Positions 22,873 through 34,936 of a stretch of DNA of 64,000 nucleotides are shown here, piece after piece; the stretch's first letter is position 1, and each line of letters opens with the position of its first letter. The DNA lies in the NCBI GenBank assembly GCA_026120035.1, contig JALRME010000048.1, forward strand, positions 62,001-126,000, read 5' to 3'. Under the pieces are notes generated by a model, which ran no database searches, had not been told where the DNA came from, and saw nothing but the letters and a program-made list of their open reading frames with translations. The DNA is from Coleophoma eucalyptorum (Eukaryota; Ascomycota; Leotiomycetes; Helotiales; Dermateaceae). The translations under genes were made by a program, and so were the position numbers.

Positions 22873-24004
22873 GGCAGTCGATTGATTTATGTTCCGAATA
22901 AATTATATAACTTAATAGGGATTAAGATTTAGAAGCGGTAAAATTCAAACGTAAATGTGAGTAATGACAGCAGAGTAGGAATGCTTTTCGTAGTATTGAT
23001 CGAAGTATTTCGAGAATTGCCTGTTTCACACAATATTTCCATCACTAAGGTCCTCGAGGACTTAAATATCTAAGCCTGGAGACTCGAAGGCTTAGAGACT
23101 ACGAATTTCGATCCACAAGAGCAGCAGATGCATTATCGTCTCGTATACTAAATACGAATGTATCGCTTATCAGTTGCTACGTGGTACAAATCAAGTATCC
23201 TGCGTGATGGCATTCACCAAAGATATTTCTATTATGTGCCTTTTCAGTCTGCCTAATCTAAATGGGGCTATGATCCTCAAACTGGAAGCTAGAAGGTCTG
23301 TATGAGTTCTGCCTCTAGTAAACTGGTGCATAGTGCCCAGCCTCAATTGTTTATCACGTTATACGATATGGCTTCAATCAGTTTATCCGAGCCTCATCCA
23401 CCGAGTAACTCAACAATTTTGGCAGGCCTATCACCACAAAGTAAAGAAGCCATTCCAGTTTTTCGAGCTGCATCAAAGTGAATAATGCATTTTACCAAGC
23501 ACATCAATAGTACACGTAGGAGCCCTCGCCCGGTTTATATGACCTTAGGCCTTATATCCGGAGGCTCTGCATATGCATGAGGTCCCCCGCCTACGCATGA
23601 GCCCTCTAGCCTATGCAAAATGTTCAATAGGCCACGAATGACACTAAACGGGCCCACAACTCAGTATACTCAGAATATTTCCCTCAAGAAAAACGCTGCA
23701 GAGTATTCCAGAATCGGTCAAAAAAGATGCTTCCAGAATAGCCAAAGGCGTTTTCAGAGGGCCAGAGATCTATTTTGAGATGCATTGGCTGTCTACCAAG
23801 GAACTTCTTGGTAGTACTCTTTAGTTTATAAAAACTTCCTGTGTCATCTAAAATATAACAGAACATGAAAATCAAGAAGACGGCTTTTCTATCCATTCCG
23901 CTATCCCACGCAATTAGTTCCCGTCGTCACCTTTTATTATCGATCTTTCAGTCCCTCGCCCATTTCTTGTTTAACCCATATCTTACTTAACATACTGCGT
24001 TGCA
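22873..24004. promoter_or_regulatory. Shared divergent spacer of the C2H2/deaminase pair
   Basis: 1.13 kb between the two divergent starts. Most of it (22873-23670) has a diverged counterpart at 12040-12560. A 70-codon minus-strand frame at 23684-23896 has no support. The spacer must hold both promoters; no operator could be named. Confidence 0.4.
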
Positions 24005-25712
24005 ATGGCTGCACTAAGAGGCCAGGAGAGTAGGTGCTTGTATTTCTGATGAAATTGTTATGCGTGGTACCCGCTCTAGATATAGCACAGTTAACTAACA
24101 ATTGCCAGACGAGACAATTGTTCCTATTTTCATGGAACCCGTCGTTGTCTCAGCAAAGGCGAATCGTCGATTTTACGAGATGGTCATTCTTCTGCTCGCG
24201 TTGAATGTCAGCCACAGGGGCACTGCTCTCAAGAAGAACAGCGATCTACCCCATGCAAGCGAAGATTCTGATGAAAATTTATTCCACAATTTTATTTCCA
24301 GGCTGGCCCAGATATGTGACTCTCGACCAGGCGGGTTTACCGTCACGGCATTTGCTGTTTTGCAGCATCCGGACAAGGTGGAATACGTCTTTGGGTCTAA
24401 TAGAAGAAAACACATTGAGCTGGAGACCACCAAAGCTTACATCGGCGCCATTCTCCATAGCCTCAGAGAGGCATCGGACTGTGAGGATGACGATCAGCGT
24501 GAGGAACACCAAAGCAGCCTTCTCCGGGACATTTTAATGTTCAACCGTGAACGCATCCAGTGTTACTTGAAAGGTTTGGCAGCTGACTTAGAAGCCTGCA
24601 TTGCCATTTTAAGTACGGAGAGTTCGTTAAATAGTGAGTTCGGGACCTGCCCATTGCCTGATATTACTTCCTAACAGAGGGTTTTAAGCTGGGTCCCGAC
24701 AGACGCTTTTCGTCCAATTATTGGAAATGGTCAAGCTTGCCAACCAGAATAATAATGACGATGACGAGTGTAAGTTAAATAAGGCCTCTGTTTCTTTGTT
24801 ATACCAACCATAACTAACATAATATCAAATGAAACAGTCCTAGAACATACCGAAGAGCTGATTGACGCCCTACAGAGTCTGCAGAAGCGGGCCACCGCCT
24901 TGTTCCTTCGAAAGAGAGCATGCAACGACCAGGCCGGCAACACAGAGCCCTGGAGAAATCTTCAACACCGTTCTTCCAGACTCTTGGCTTATGGACGTGC
25001 TGTTGACGCGCTCTGGGATTCCGCATGTATGTGGCCATGTCTCTTCGATAATTTCGACATAACATGTATTCCGTCGAGCACTAGAGCACTCAACCCGCTC
25101 AATGCTGGCCCACAAAAGTCATCAGAGATACTCACCCGCATGATACCCAATTCCAGTGAAATGAAGAGCAAATATCTGAATCTAGCCAATGCTATGCAGC
25201 AAAAGTTCGATCTGGACAAGGCGATTGAGGATGACTGGACCAGCAACTCTTTCCGTCCTATCGTCCATGCTGAGATTCTGGTTCTCAGCTGGCTTGAAAA
25301 GACTGGTGGCACGAGATTTGATCGGTTCTTCCAGAACTGGCAATACATTGGTAGCAGCAAGCCTGTTTGCAAGTTGTGCCATTATTATTTCTCCATTCAC
25401 CCCAGCGGTGTACAAGTGCGGGGCACACATGGCAACTTGTATCAAAACTGGAGGATGCCCGATTCTGCTGATGTTTACGGCCTAATTACGAAGGAGGAGG
25501 CTGTTGCAAAACGTCACGAAATCTTGCAAGGTATCATGAGCCATCTTAAACAATGTGTTCAGAGAACTCTCAGCGAGAAAAACACCGACTGTAGGCCCCA
25601 TGACTCTAATACCTTTTCCACTTTTGCATCAGTGCCGCCCAGTGAGGGTTGGGAGACAATGGATGACGACAGTGAAACCAGAGATGGGGTTAGGATATCG
25701 TTTGATATATGA
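24005..25712 (+). CDS. OTT_1508-like nucleic-acid deaminase-family protein
   Basis: Four exons (24005-24029, 24109-24633, 24689-24769, 24838-25712) give 501 residues with closing phases. The N-terminal 340 residues are mostly helical and have no named domain. The C-terminal domain has the zinc-deaminase signature: HAE at about 354-356, with the catalytic Glu, and PVCKLC at about 386-391. It continues through SIHPSG and HGNLYQNWRMPD, as I remember it from the fungal OTT_1508-like deaminase family (Pfam PF14441). Members are widespread in ascomycetes, often in several copies, and their substrate is not known. Bacterial relatives were proposed to act on nucleic acids or nucleotides. It lacks a signal peptide. 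It is divergent from a C2H2 zinc-finger gene, and a broken copy of the same arrangement lies 10 kb to the left. Confidence 0.8.
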
Positions 25713-27434
25713 GCCGTAAGGTCCCACCCAGTCGCTCCTGGATCTCTTTTTTGTTTCTTCTATCGTATTTTCTTTTCCCTTATCTCACGAAATATTTCAC
25801 TTCCCATCACCTATTTAATATTTTTCAAATCGACGTATAACAGTTTTCTTTTGCTTTGTTGTCAACTGCTCTTAGTTCTTTTGGCTATAATGAATGTATT
25901 ACTTTAGAAAAGCTTGTCAATGAAGGCTTCACAGTATGCTGGGAGAGAAGATATGCAGTCGCACATAAAAGTCCGTCTCCGTGCCAGTGGAATAACGACC
26001 TTCACTGTCACAATTTCCATAAGACTATGGGCAGCACCAAACCAGGTGATGACGAAACCTTAAGGGGGTTGTTTACTCGCTTGAGAAGACCTTGTGTCTA
26101 CCTATGTGATTACAAAAGTTATAGAGATATAGAAGTCCACCAAATAGTAGTGTTGTGGGGTCAATTATACACATGAGTGCCCCATGTTATAGATCAAATT
26201 AGGGACATTGAGACATAGACAGTCGTGGCAAGTGTGAGTATAAGGAGCAACAGTGATTTGTGGCTCATTCAAGGATTAAGGTCACAGGAAGATGGAAAAT
26301 AAAGAATTTTTAATGAAGTATCACTCTTACATCTTCCACTACTTAACTTCTTTGTAATCTTATGACCCAGTTACTACGACCTGGGCAAATTGTTCTTTGT
26401 TGGAGGGGGGGAGTGTATAAGGAAGGAAGGAGTAACGCGAACCGAGATATGAGCAGCTAACTAGAAACAAAAGACCGTCGATCTAGAAGTAGTCCAAATA
26501 TTGGGCAGGTCTTGATTAGATTAGATATAGCATGGTCCTCATGTACTTTCGTACAATGGACCTGCACCTTGGTGGTCCAGTTAGCTTGCACGGTAGCGAA
26601 TAATCAGTCACTACTGTGTAGCCGAAGAAACCCTGCTTAATGACACTTTAGTACAGAATGCGCCGCACACAGGCAGATCCAACCTTTTCTTTCCCATCAG
26701 TGTGCGACCTAAGAACAAGAACCCTTTACGATCGATCGCCATCATATCAATCTGGCCGAATAAATCTCCACCCGGGCCCGGACCCGTGTTGCTAGCTGCA
26801 AATTCATGACACTATCTTCTCATGCTTCGATAGGTCTCTATTGATCGGCTGATTCCGGGCCCTGCGGCTGAACCCATAGCGATGGATAGCCAGTTGTCCA
26901 GATGGCTTGAGGCATTAGTAGTGGGAGATAGTCACGGGATGGACAAAGTGGGAATATTCAGTGGATCAGATTAGATCCGTGAAAGGAAGCAAAGAATCTG
27001 ATTAGATTACTTTCCTCTAGGCTGTGTCTCCCCCCGGGCGGGAAGTGCGTAAAAGATAAGTTGAGCTAGTGTTGAAAAGACTTAGTACCAGCTCCAATGC
27101 ACACCCGCGCCGCACTGTGTGTCCAGGGACAACCTTGCATCTGCCCCAGTCTTCGCTCCTAATCCGTTCTTTTCTTGTCGGGAGTATCCTCGTATGGCAT
27201 GTGAAGCCGATCACGGAATATTCATTATCAAGCTTGGTGGATGTTCTGGAAAATAAATTGGCGGGGGAATATGGCCTTTATAATCCAAGCAAGCCTGGTT
27301 ATTCCAACTTTACCTTATCTCGAATTCCAGATATACACTGGCACCGCTTTGTTCACCTTAGTCGAACCTATCGATGTATCGCCCTTGTTAGCTCATTGGA
27401 ATCTGCAGTATTTTCTTCTTGCTTGGCTGATACT
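25713..27434. other. Intergenic region, 1.7 kb
   Basis: Between the deaminase-like gene and the DUF1749 hydrolase, both plus strand. A 106-codon plus frame at 25856-26176 has no domain and is probably 3' untranslated or chance. Around 26440-27000 are AT/GC-mixed sequences with GATTAGATTAGAT-like runs. The frame that runs into the next gene from 27069 is its leader. Confidence 0.35.
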
Positions 27435-28553
27435 ATGGGCTCCAAATTCTGGCCTAAGGGTGGTCTTCCCGGCATTTTGCATCATTATGTACGCATACGC
27501 CACTCCAATGCTACGTGCTCCCTCTATACACCATTAGCTGATACAGCATAGACCGAAACGCTCGTTACCTTCGAATACACCTCCAGCACAGTCCCCAAAC
27601 CCCATAGTCTGCTTTTCGTCGGCGGTCTTGGCGATGGCCTTGCCACAACGTCCTACATGGCTGATATTGTACATGCATTGCAACCAACACAATGGTCACT
27701 CTTCTCCTTAAATCTATCCTCGTCCTACAACCAATGGGGTATGGGCCACCTTGACCGAGACACTGATGAGATCGCCGAATGTGTGCGATACATCTTGGAC
27801 TACAAGTCACCCAAATTCGATAATAGCAAGATCGTCCTCATGGGCCATTCAACGGGGAGTCAGCTTGTGCTGCACTACTTGCATAAACCAAACCCCCATA
27901 CTAGTACTCCGGTGTTTGATTCTGACCTTCAGCACGTCACACGCCCAGCCCTTGATGGAGCTATCATGCAAGCACCGATATCTGACCGGGAGGCAATCCA
28001 TTTGATAATGGAGGAAGGCTTTGGAGGCAAGTCGCCAAGCGAGATACGAGCAGTATATGATCAAATCAAACTTAACGCAAAGGAAATTGAGCGTCAAGAT
28101 CAATCTATCGACACTATCATTCCGTTAGCTCTGTCGGCTTATTTTGGCTACGGGACAAGAATTCCAACAAGCTACCGAAGGTTCATGAGTCTAGCTAGTC
28201 CCGAGAGCCCGGAAGCACCACGAGAAGATGACTTGTTTAGCTCAGACCTAAGTGATGAGCAGTTATCAAGGACATTTGGCATGATAAAAGCCCAGGGGCT
28301 CTTGAACAGCAAATTGGTGGTCCTGTATTCGGGAAATGACCAAGCCGTTCCTGGCTGGGTTGATAAAGAGAATCTGTTGCGAAGGTGGAAAAATGCTGCT
28401 GATCATGGAGGGAAAGACCAGATTTGGGATGATGAGTATAGCGCTGTGATACCCGGCGCCTCTCACGCCTTAAGTGACGATGACCAGGCGGAGCCACGTA
28501 AGTTTCTTGTCAACAAAGTGCTGGGCTACATGCATGGGTTGGAGCAAAATTAG
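27435..28553 (+). CDS. DUF1749 alpha/beta hydrolase (SidJ-like)
   Basis: Two exons (27435-27488 and 27552-28553, 63-nt phase-0 intron) give 351 residues. Splicing restores the family segment LPGILHHYTETLVTFEY, which supports both the intron and the start MGSKFWPKG. Family blocks include LLFVGGLGDGL, the nucleophile elbow GHSTG (Ser about 118) and a late His in PGASHALSDDD. The DUF1749 family includes SidJ of Aspergillus fumigatus, an esterase acting on fusarinine-type siderophores. Many fungi carry paralogs of unknown role, so siderophore hydrolysis is possible but unproven. No other siderophore gene is in the window. It appears cytosolic. Confidence 0.88.
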
Positions 28554-29031
28554 ACCCCGGGTATCAAAAATATATGCCCCGACTACCCAATGCGATAATA
28601 CATTATACGGAGATTTAAGCTTCAAGTGCAAAGACTTCGTGATCTTCATAAAAACCTATCTTTATCAGCTTTAGCCTTTCTAGCCAAAAACAAGTAAGCC
28701 GTGTTTAATTTGAGCAAGGGATCTTAAAGATAGGAAGATCTTCAATCACGCACGGACTATATATTCCTACTTTAAAGTCAGCCATGTTCAATTATTGCTC
28801 ATAAAAATATGATATTTGGTCTCGAAGTCTATTCGATTGATTCCCTGTGTCTGTAGTATACAATATTTTCCAATATCAGGCAAGGAAGCTATATCATTAT
28901 CTGTTATGAATAATACAATTATGTCATGCTACCTAATACACTTTGCAAATAAAGTCATTCCTGTCCACAGTGCTCACGTTTGACAAAGAGTATGCGTTGT
29001 TGTACATATCCTTGTATTTTCTTCCAGCTCA
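28554..29031. other. Convergent intergenic region
   Basis: 478 bp of AT-rich 3' flanks. Nothing further seen. Confidence 0.4.
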
Positions 29032-30540
29032 TTACGCCTTCCATTTCCATTTTGAACCCATCGTTGCCTCGAGTCTCGCCCAAAGAGTAGCCATGCTGGC
29101 TACGAGCAATAATATACCAACTGTCACTGCCGCGTGCATGTATGTCGTTGGTGATGTTAGAGATGTCGCCTGTGGAACTAGTAGGCCCGTCAATGGAGTT
29201 CCTAGCAAAGCTCCCATGCCGCGGATGAGGGAGAGCGCCCCATTGACACTGGTGAAATGCTGCACACCAAAGAGCTCAATGAGACATGCTGGAAATAAGG
29301 AAATATAGGCACTGGCGAAAGCACCATAGAAAATTGTGAAGAATATGAAGAGCACATCTGCCATTGTGTTGCAGCTTGCAGAGCCGCAGAAGGTGCTGGG
29401 CAGCCAAAATGACAGGACTGCAACAGCGCTCAACAGTGTTGTTACAAAAAGTGCATTGAGTCTCCCATACTTATCAGCCGCCCAGCCAATGACTATCCGA
29501 GAGACAAAATTTGAAGCATTGCTGATTGTGATGAAATTAGCTGCGACGTTGGTGCTGTAGCCTCGAGACTGTGCATATGTCGCATAAAAGAACAACGGAG
29601 TAGAATATCCGGCAGATTGAAGGAACGTTGATAGAGCCTGTGTAGCAAACTTCTTAGATTTGGCCACCTGCCAATCCACGACTGGAACTTTGAGAAACCA
29701 CGCATTCTGTTTATTCCAGCCTTGGGTCTCGACACGGATCCTTTCACCGAAACGGGGCTCCCATTTCAACGCGAACCCAGCTGCCGCTACTAAGACGGCA
29801 GAGATGCATCCAGAGACTCTCATTGCATTTCGAAAGCCCAAGTGTGAAATCAAGGCTCTTAACACTGGTGGCCATATCATTCCACCCACCCCCGTACCAG
29901 CGAGAATTACACCCATAGCAAGACCACGGCGCTTGGAATACCATGTTGGTGCTACCGCTGTCATCGGGACATACGACATACATGTACCAACACCAGCAAG
30001 AACGCCTTGAGTGAGAGCAAATTGCCATAGATGCTGACTGAAACTAGCCAGAATGAAGGCAATACCAAACACGATCCCGCCTGCCGAAATCACAATTTGG
30101 GGGGAGTATATTTTGGCCCATAGCATCACAAAGGGGCCACCAATTGTCATTAGGGCGATAGCAAGAATTCCAATAAGACCGATTAGAGCAGTTGAGACTC
30201 CCGTAAACGGGTTGCTCGGCTGCTTGGCCATATCTTCATAGAGGGCCTGATAGACTCCGAACGCGAAGATGATAGAACATGTCATAGATGTCACTATGAA
30301 ACCCGCTGCAACTACCAAAATCCGATAGCTTGAAAGAAGAGAACAAAATAAATCAGCATTTGACATATCTTACCCAAAGTTGGCTGAAGGAATCTATTGA
30401 ACGACATACAATTCGGATGTTTCCGGCCGGCTACCACTTTCCTCGATGGGTATATCGGCGGCAGGGGTAGGGCTCTCCAGCTCCTCCAGCTCATTATCAT
30501 GTTCTCTTCGACCGCTCGTTCCTCTTGTAGTTTTATTCAT
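29032..30540 (-). CDS. MFS transporter, monocarboxylate porter-like (MCT) family
   Basis: Exon 1 30410-30540 and exon 2 29032-30328, 81-nt phase-2 intron; 475 residues. The short acidic N-terminus ends ETSEF and is joined to YRILVVAAGFIV, the usual start of membrane segment 1 in fungal MCT proteins. Twelve membrane segments are visible. The loop after segment 4 has SKRRGLAMGVILAGTGVGG, and the 8-9 loop has GWAADKYGRL, both family hallmarks. It is predicted to carry monocarboxylates or an unknown small molecule across the plasma membrane. The second-exon frame has its own in-frame Met, but that Met lies inside the intron. Confidence 0.9.
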
Positions 30541-31073
30541 GGCAGTAGAGTTTGGTAGGACCCATGTAACTTTTAAGAGTGTAAAGGAGAGAAGGCCTAT
30601 AGTTCCGTGTATTAGTGACGTGCATCGTGGTTAAATATAAATTCATTAAAATGCCGACTTCGTTTGCCGGTTGCAGACTGGGTTAGGTACACAGTATTTA
30701 ACCGTGGCGGGGTTGTTATAAATTTACCATACCGAGCGTACCTTACATATCGTAAAATTTTAGATCACATGTATTGATTGTCACATGACAGCGAGCGAGA
30801 GTCGCTCGAAGGTGCTTAAACTTAGTCGTAATTATAAATAGTCTAACTAGAATGTGTGACTAGCGAGACAGCTGACACTAGGCCTGTTTGTGAAGAACCT
30901 TAGTGCACTTTTAAAACAAAGGCTATTGCTAGAGTATTGGGATAGAGTATAAATCATGTGACTTCTCTACCACAGCATATATTCTCGATATATTCACTAT
31001 GCACTTATCGACTATAACCTTAAGAGACAATCTCAGCAAAGAACTTGTACCCCCTTGAGATCCTTAACTATCT
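30541..31073. other. Intergenic region upstream of MFS gene
   Basis: 533 bp holding the MFS promoter. AT-rich; no operator or further gene recognised. Confidence 0.35.
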
Positions 31074-31733
31074 TCAAATGCCACATAAAGCCAGGATAAC
31101 CTCGTCAGAACCATGTTCTCCATTGACGTCTCCAACATAAACCAAGAATCCATTTCCTACTTTTGTTCCCACTACCGCGGCTTGTGTTTCATCCACATTG
31201 GAGGGTGGGAAGACGTGAGACTGCGTCATGCCTCCAGGGACAGGAACGAGTATCTTTTCGTGTTGTCGAGCATTCTTGACGTGGAGGACCTTCATGCTGT
31301 ACATGGACGGGAATGGCTCCTTCAATACGCTAGCAGGAAGGGTGCAGGAGGGGTTGAATTGAAAGCTTGCACGATGATAATCTCCATGCTTCCAAGGAAG
31401 GTCGAAGTGCTCACTGAAGAAGCCATCAAAGACATCCATAGCAATGAAGTTGGGGAAGTGTAGACCAAAGATAACCAGTCCGCCATTTTGAAGGTAGGAC
31501 TGCACCTTTTCAAGCACCGGCTTGTTCTTCGCTTTGATCAAGCCTTCATCAGTGACAAGGATCACCTTAGGGTTGTTTGCTTCGAGATATCGGATTGCAC
31601 CGTTGGAAGACTTTGCCCGTTTCAATTGCGCAGATTTGACGAGGCTGTCGAACAAGGACGAGTATGTCGTATCGAGGAAGCTCTGGAATGCAAGACTAAG
31701 GAGAAAGATCTCAGGTCGTTCAACGGAGGCCAT
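31074..31733 (-). CDS. Conserved fungal protein of unknown function, 219 aa
   Basis: A single exon of 219 residues. The first half alternates strands and helices (IFLLSLAFQSFLD, VILVTDEGL, GGLVIFGLHFPNF) like a Rossmann or glutamine-amidotransferase-type fold. The second half holds a PWKHGDYHRASF block, and the C-terminus has the strand pair FLVYVGDVNGE. I have a general memory of fungal proteins with this pattern, sometimes attached to a MYND finger; none is present here. No catalytic Cys or Ser can be assigned. No signal peptide, so it is probably cytosolic. Confidence 0.7.
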   Translation of the reverse strand: MASVERPEIFLLSLAFQSFLDTTYSSLFDSLVKSAQLKRAKSSNGAIRYLEANNPKVILVTDEGLIKAKNKPVLEKVQSYLQNGGLVIFGLHFPNFIAMDVFDGFFSEHFDLPWKHGDYHRASFQFNPSCTLPASVLKEPFPSMYSMKVLHVKNARQHEKILVPVPGGMTQSHVFPPSNVDETQAAVVGTKVGNGFLVYVGDVNGEHGSDEVILALCGI

Positions 31734-34700
31734 TCTGAGCTTTTGAACGCTTTGCAGAAGATCGTACAGGATAGGGAAGGGAAACTAGAAAGCTCTCAAG
31801 CTTAGGATTTAAAGTAGCACTATTCAGGGTAGGTTGTTCTACGTCTTGAATGGTTGGAAGTCCGAGTCGGGCGGGATATTGGTCGGGATATTAATACTTG
31901 GCGTGTCGCGGTATGTGAAGGCTCACTAGAAGAGACTATAAGTCAGTGATATCCTTATGTTGACATGTAGGAGCTCAATTGTGTGTCAGATTGAAGTAAA
32001 TTGAACTGAAGAGCCACCTTTCTAAAGATGACTTCCCAGAGGTGCCCTTTCAGGGGTACATATACATGAATTTAAAAAAAGCAAATGACAGTGAAAATTC
32101 TCCACAAAAAGTAAGTATATAATGTTTCAAGGAACGATACAAGGGTCCAACAGAGAAGATGAGAATTGAGAGTATTGACACCGACATTCGTATGTAGGAA
32201 CGAAGGTCTGCCTGTCGAAAGCTCTATTTACATGTAGGAGGTGTCACGTAGTCACATGACCCTTTCTTTTCAACATATGATAACCTATAATTTCCGAAAT
32301 AAGGTTATTAAAAAACTTACGCATGTGCAACACTTTATATAAAAAGAACTATAGATAGCAGTAGATCTTCAATAGTGACGTTATCTATTTGTAGGAGGGG
32401 GAAGAGGTAGTGTTTGTGAACCTTAATTGATGGGTTTATTCCATTGACTGCCACGGGTGAATTTTAGCGTCGCGGTACTTTTTCATGATATATGTGTGCA
32501 TATAACCGGCTATAATAACTCTTGACACACTAAAATTCACCTATATGGCAGTTGATGGGACACTCGGTTCGAGCTCCTATGATGGCCGCTATACCCTAGT
32601 TTAACATGGCCCTTATGTGAACATGACTACGAGCCACCCCCTACGATAACGACATCTATTCCTCCTTTCACGTCGTAATCGAGAGTTAGCATGGCTGGCA
32701 TGGTATTACAGGGCTCGTGATACGTGTACCAACCTGTCAAGACGTTATATTTGGATGAACCTATCCGAATAGCCGTCGAGAGTTAGCGCTTGGCTGGCCT
32801 TGAAATTTGATCGTCGTATTACATTTATGTGGCGCTTAGGGGACGGAGATGATATTTATTGGACCACTGTACTATAAATTTGCCATCGAGACTTTCTATC
32901 GACTTCTTCATGCCTTTGTCAGACTGCTTACTCTATTATCCTTGTGAGAGGAGTATACTCTTTTCCTGCGGCTGTTTCAACTCGTGCGCTCTCTTCCCAA
33001 CTCGATTTTTGCACGCAGCAGGCTGAAGAACACTTTCCAAGTAGGTCTCGACATTAGGTCCACGTATCATTACAGTTATCTAAACTCCCGTGTTGTGCGT
33101 TCTAGAATTTATCTTCCTAGGCAAAATACCATAGAAGCAATACAAGGAGACAAAGATATTCATCACCAAGGTCCAGCTATCCCCGAACTTATGGTTCAAC
33201 TCTCAGCCTCCAACACCTTATACCCCTAACGGCTTTTCGCATCCACCGAAAACTCGGTCAAGGTATCCAGGGCCTTTCCCGGTGTTTCGATATTGCGGCC
33301 TGTTTGGGTTATTAAGCAGGGAGGCCGCAATGCATTGGCGGTTGCAACGGAGCTCCGTAAGCTTAAAGCACTTCTTAAGAATTAGAGGATTTAATATAAG
33401 TTTCTATTATAATAGAACTAAGTTGGAGTATGAAGAATTTCATAGGAGCTTAAGCGTAAATAAGAGCTAGCGGGAAGGCTAGAATTAAGCTGAGTCGAAC
33501 CACCCAGTGCCTGATTAGTCAATATATTCTCGTTCTTACACTTACCATATCCCATCTCCTACATGAAAACCACTAAGATGCCAAACATTACGGTCATGAA
33601 GAGCACGGAAACGGGCTCCTTTGTAATTCCACGAGTATATAGCAGCGTTTTAATCCTTTACGTAGATTTCGCCTTGGCAGTTTTATTCTTTGAAACTGAT
33701 TCTAGCAATTGCTCATTCACAGCATTCCAGTCGTCATAAACTTGACAGCCACGGAGTGTTTGACGTTCGGGATGGTAAAGCAAAGTGAGCGGGAATGAAC
33801 GACAAGAGTGATCTGATTCCAGGTCGTACATGGGGCGCATGGCCTTATAAAGGGCAAGGCGGGGCGAAAGGAACCTTGAAGCTACCAAAGCTATATCTAC
33901 GAAATTTGATAATCTTCGCAACAACAGAGAACAGTTGCTTTACTATACGTTTCTTTCGAGAGAAATTCAACCAATTAACCAAATTTCTTCGGAAATTTGG
34001 GAAAGTAGTAAAGGACGAGTCTACTACGCGCCGCAGTCTTGTCCACCAAGGCTGAACTTCGTTCCACGAAAGCCCGGGGATGGCCCACGTCGCGACCCAA
34101 AAACCTAACAATCGGCGGATGTGGGGTTTCGCGAATGGAATAGAGTACGATAAACATTGGCATGACACGACAAGATGTGAAGCGATTGTGAAGTAATCAC
34201 AGCGCCTATCTAATTAATCCACCATTCGGGCCATCCAAAACAGCACAACCAGCGTTTACACCACCACCAACGAACAGAAGGATGAAAAATGGGCGAAAAG
34301 CGACTTAAAACGAAACGACGCAGCTTAACCTTATCTATTCGAGATCCTTGGCAGCGGTGCTGAGTCCCAACCGAGATCAATCCCTTCATCTGATGTCTGG
34401 GCAGGGGTGAGTGGGCCACCCCCTTTATGGTTAAAGAAGCATAAAATACTTAAACCATGAAGAAATTGCATCCTGCTCCGCTCTATTCCAATCATCATGT
34501 GATTAATATGATGATGCCAAGTACTGCCACGCCTCCCATAATGAGTTTTCGCTGTTCGTGTATACAAGTACCAAGACTTCCTTGAAACAAGCCACCCGCG
34601 CACTGTTCTGTATGATCGCTATTGTCCATCGTCACCACAGGTAAGTTACGGTACCAACGTATGTCGTGCATATCTGAAAGTATATATACGCAACCCTCTC

Positions 34701-34936
34701 GCATCCGTCAGGATGTCTTCCCTCTCTTCATCCACAAGCAAGAACTTTGGCTTTCTCTCTGTTAACTTACTCTTCATTCGGTTTTGAAACCCGTCTTTCC
34801 CTTGGGAATATACATTCTTTTAAGCTGGTCTAAAATAACACTTATTGGTTTACACCACCGTTACATTCTCTACTACCCCATACCTGCCCAATCTTCTTCA
34901 CTTGACAGGACGCATATATAAACAAACTCCAGCAAA
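31734..34936. other. 3.2 kb without a convincing gene
   Basis: AT-rich, with short frames only. It contains the foldback element at 32441-32558 and a perfect 10-bp inverted repeat ATTGCGGCCT / AGGCCGCAAT at 33292-33301 and 33322-33331. It also has a direct repeat TCGAGAGTTAGC at 32679 and 32776, each followed closely by TGGCTGGC. A minus-strand frame at 33658-33924 (88 codons) reads like a coding 3' end, but no upstream exon could be joined. Its last 350 bp are the promoter of the LPMO gene. Confidence 0.4.
32441..32558. repeat. Foldback (inverted-repeat) element, 118 bp
   Basis: Left arm 32441-32467 and right arm 32530-32558 are reverse complements with few differences: CCATTGACTGCCA and GGTGAATTTTAG against CCATCAACTGCCA and GGTGAATTTTAG. 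The loop is 62 bp. It could be a MITE-like remnant; no clear target-site duplication was found. Confidence 0.5.

Noticed and set aside
27069..27434. In-frame extension upstream of the DUF1749 hydrolase
   Set aside because: The sequence is unlike the family, whose proteins start close to the MGSKFWPKG Met; treated as leader.
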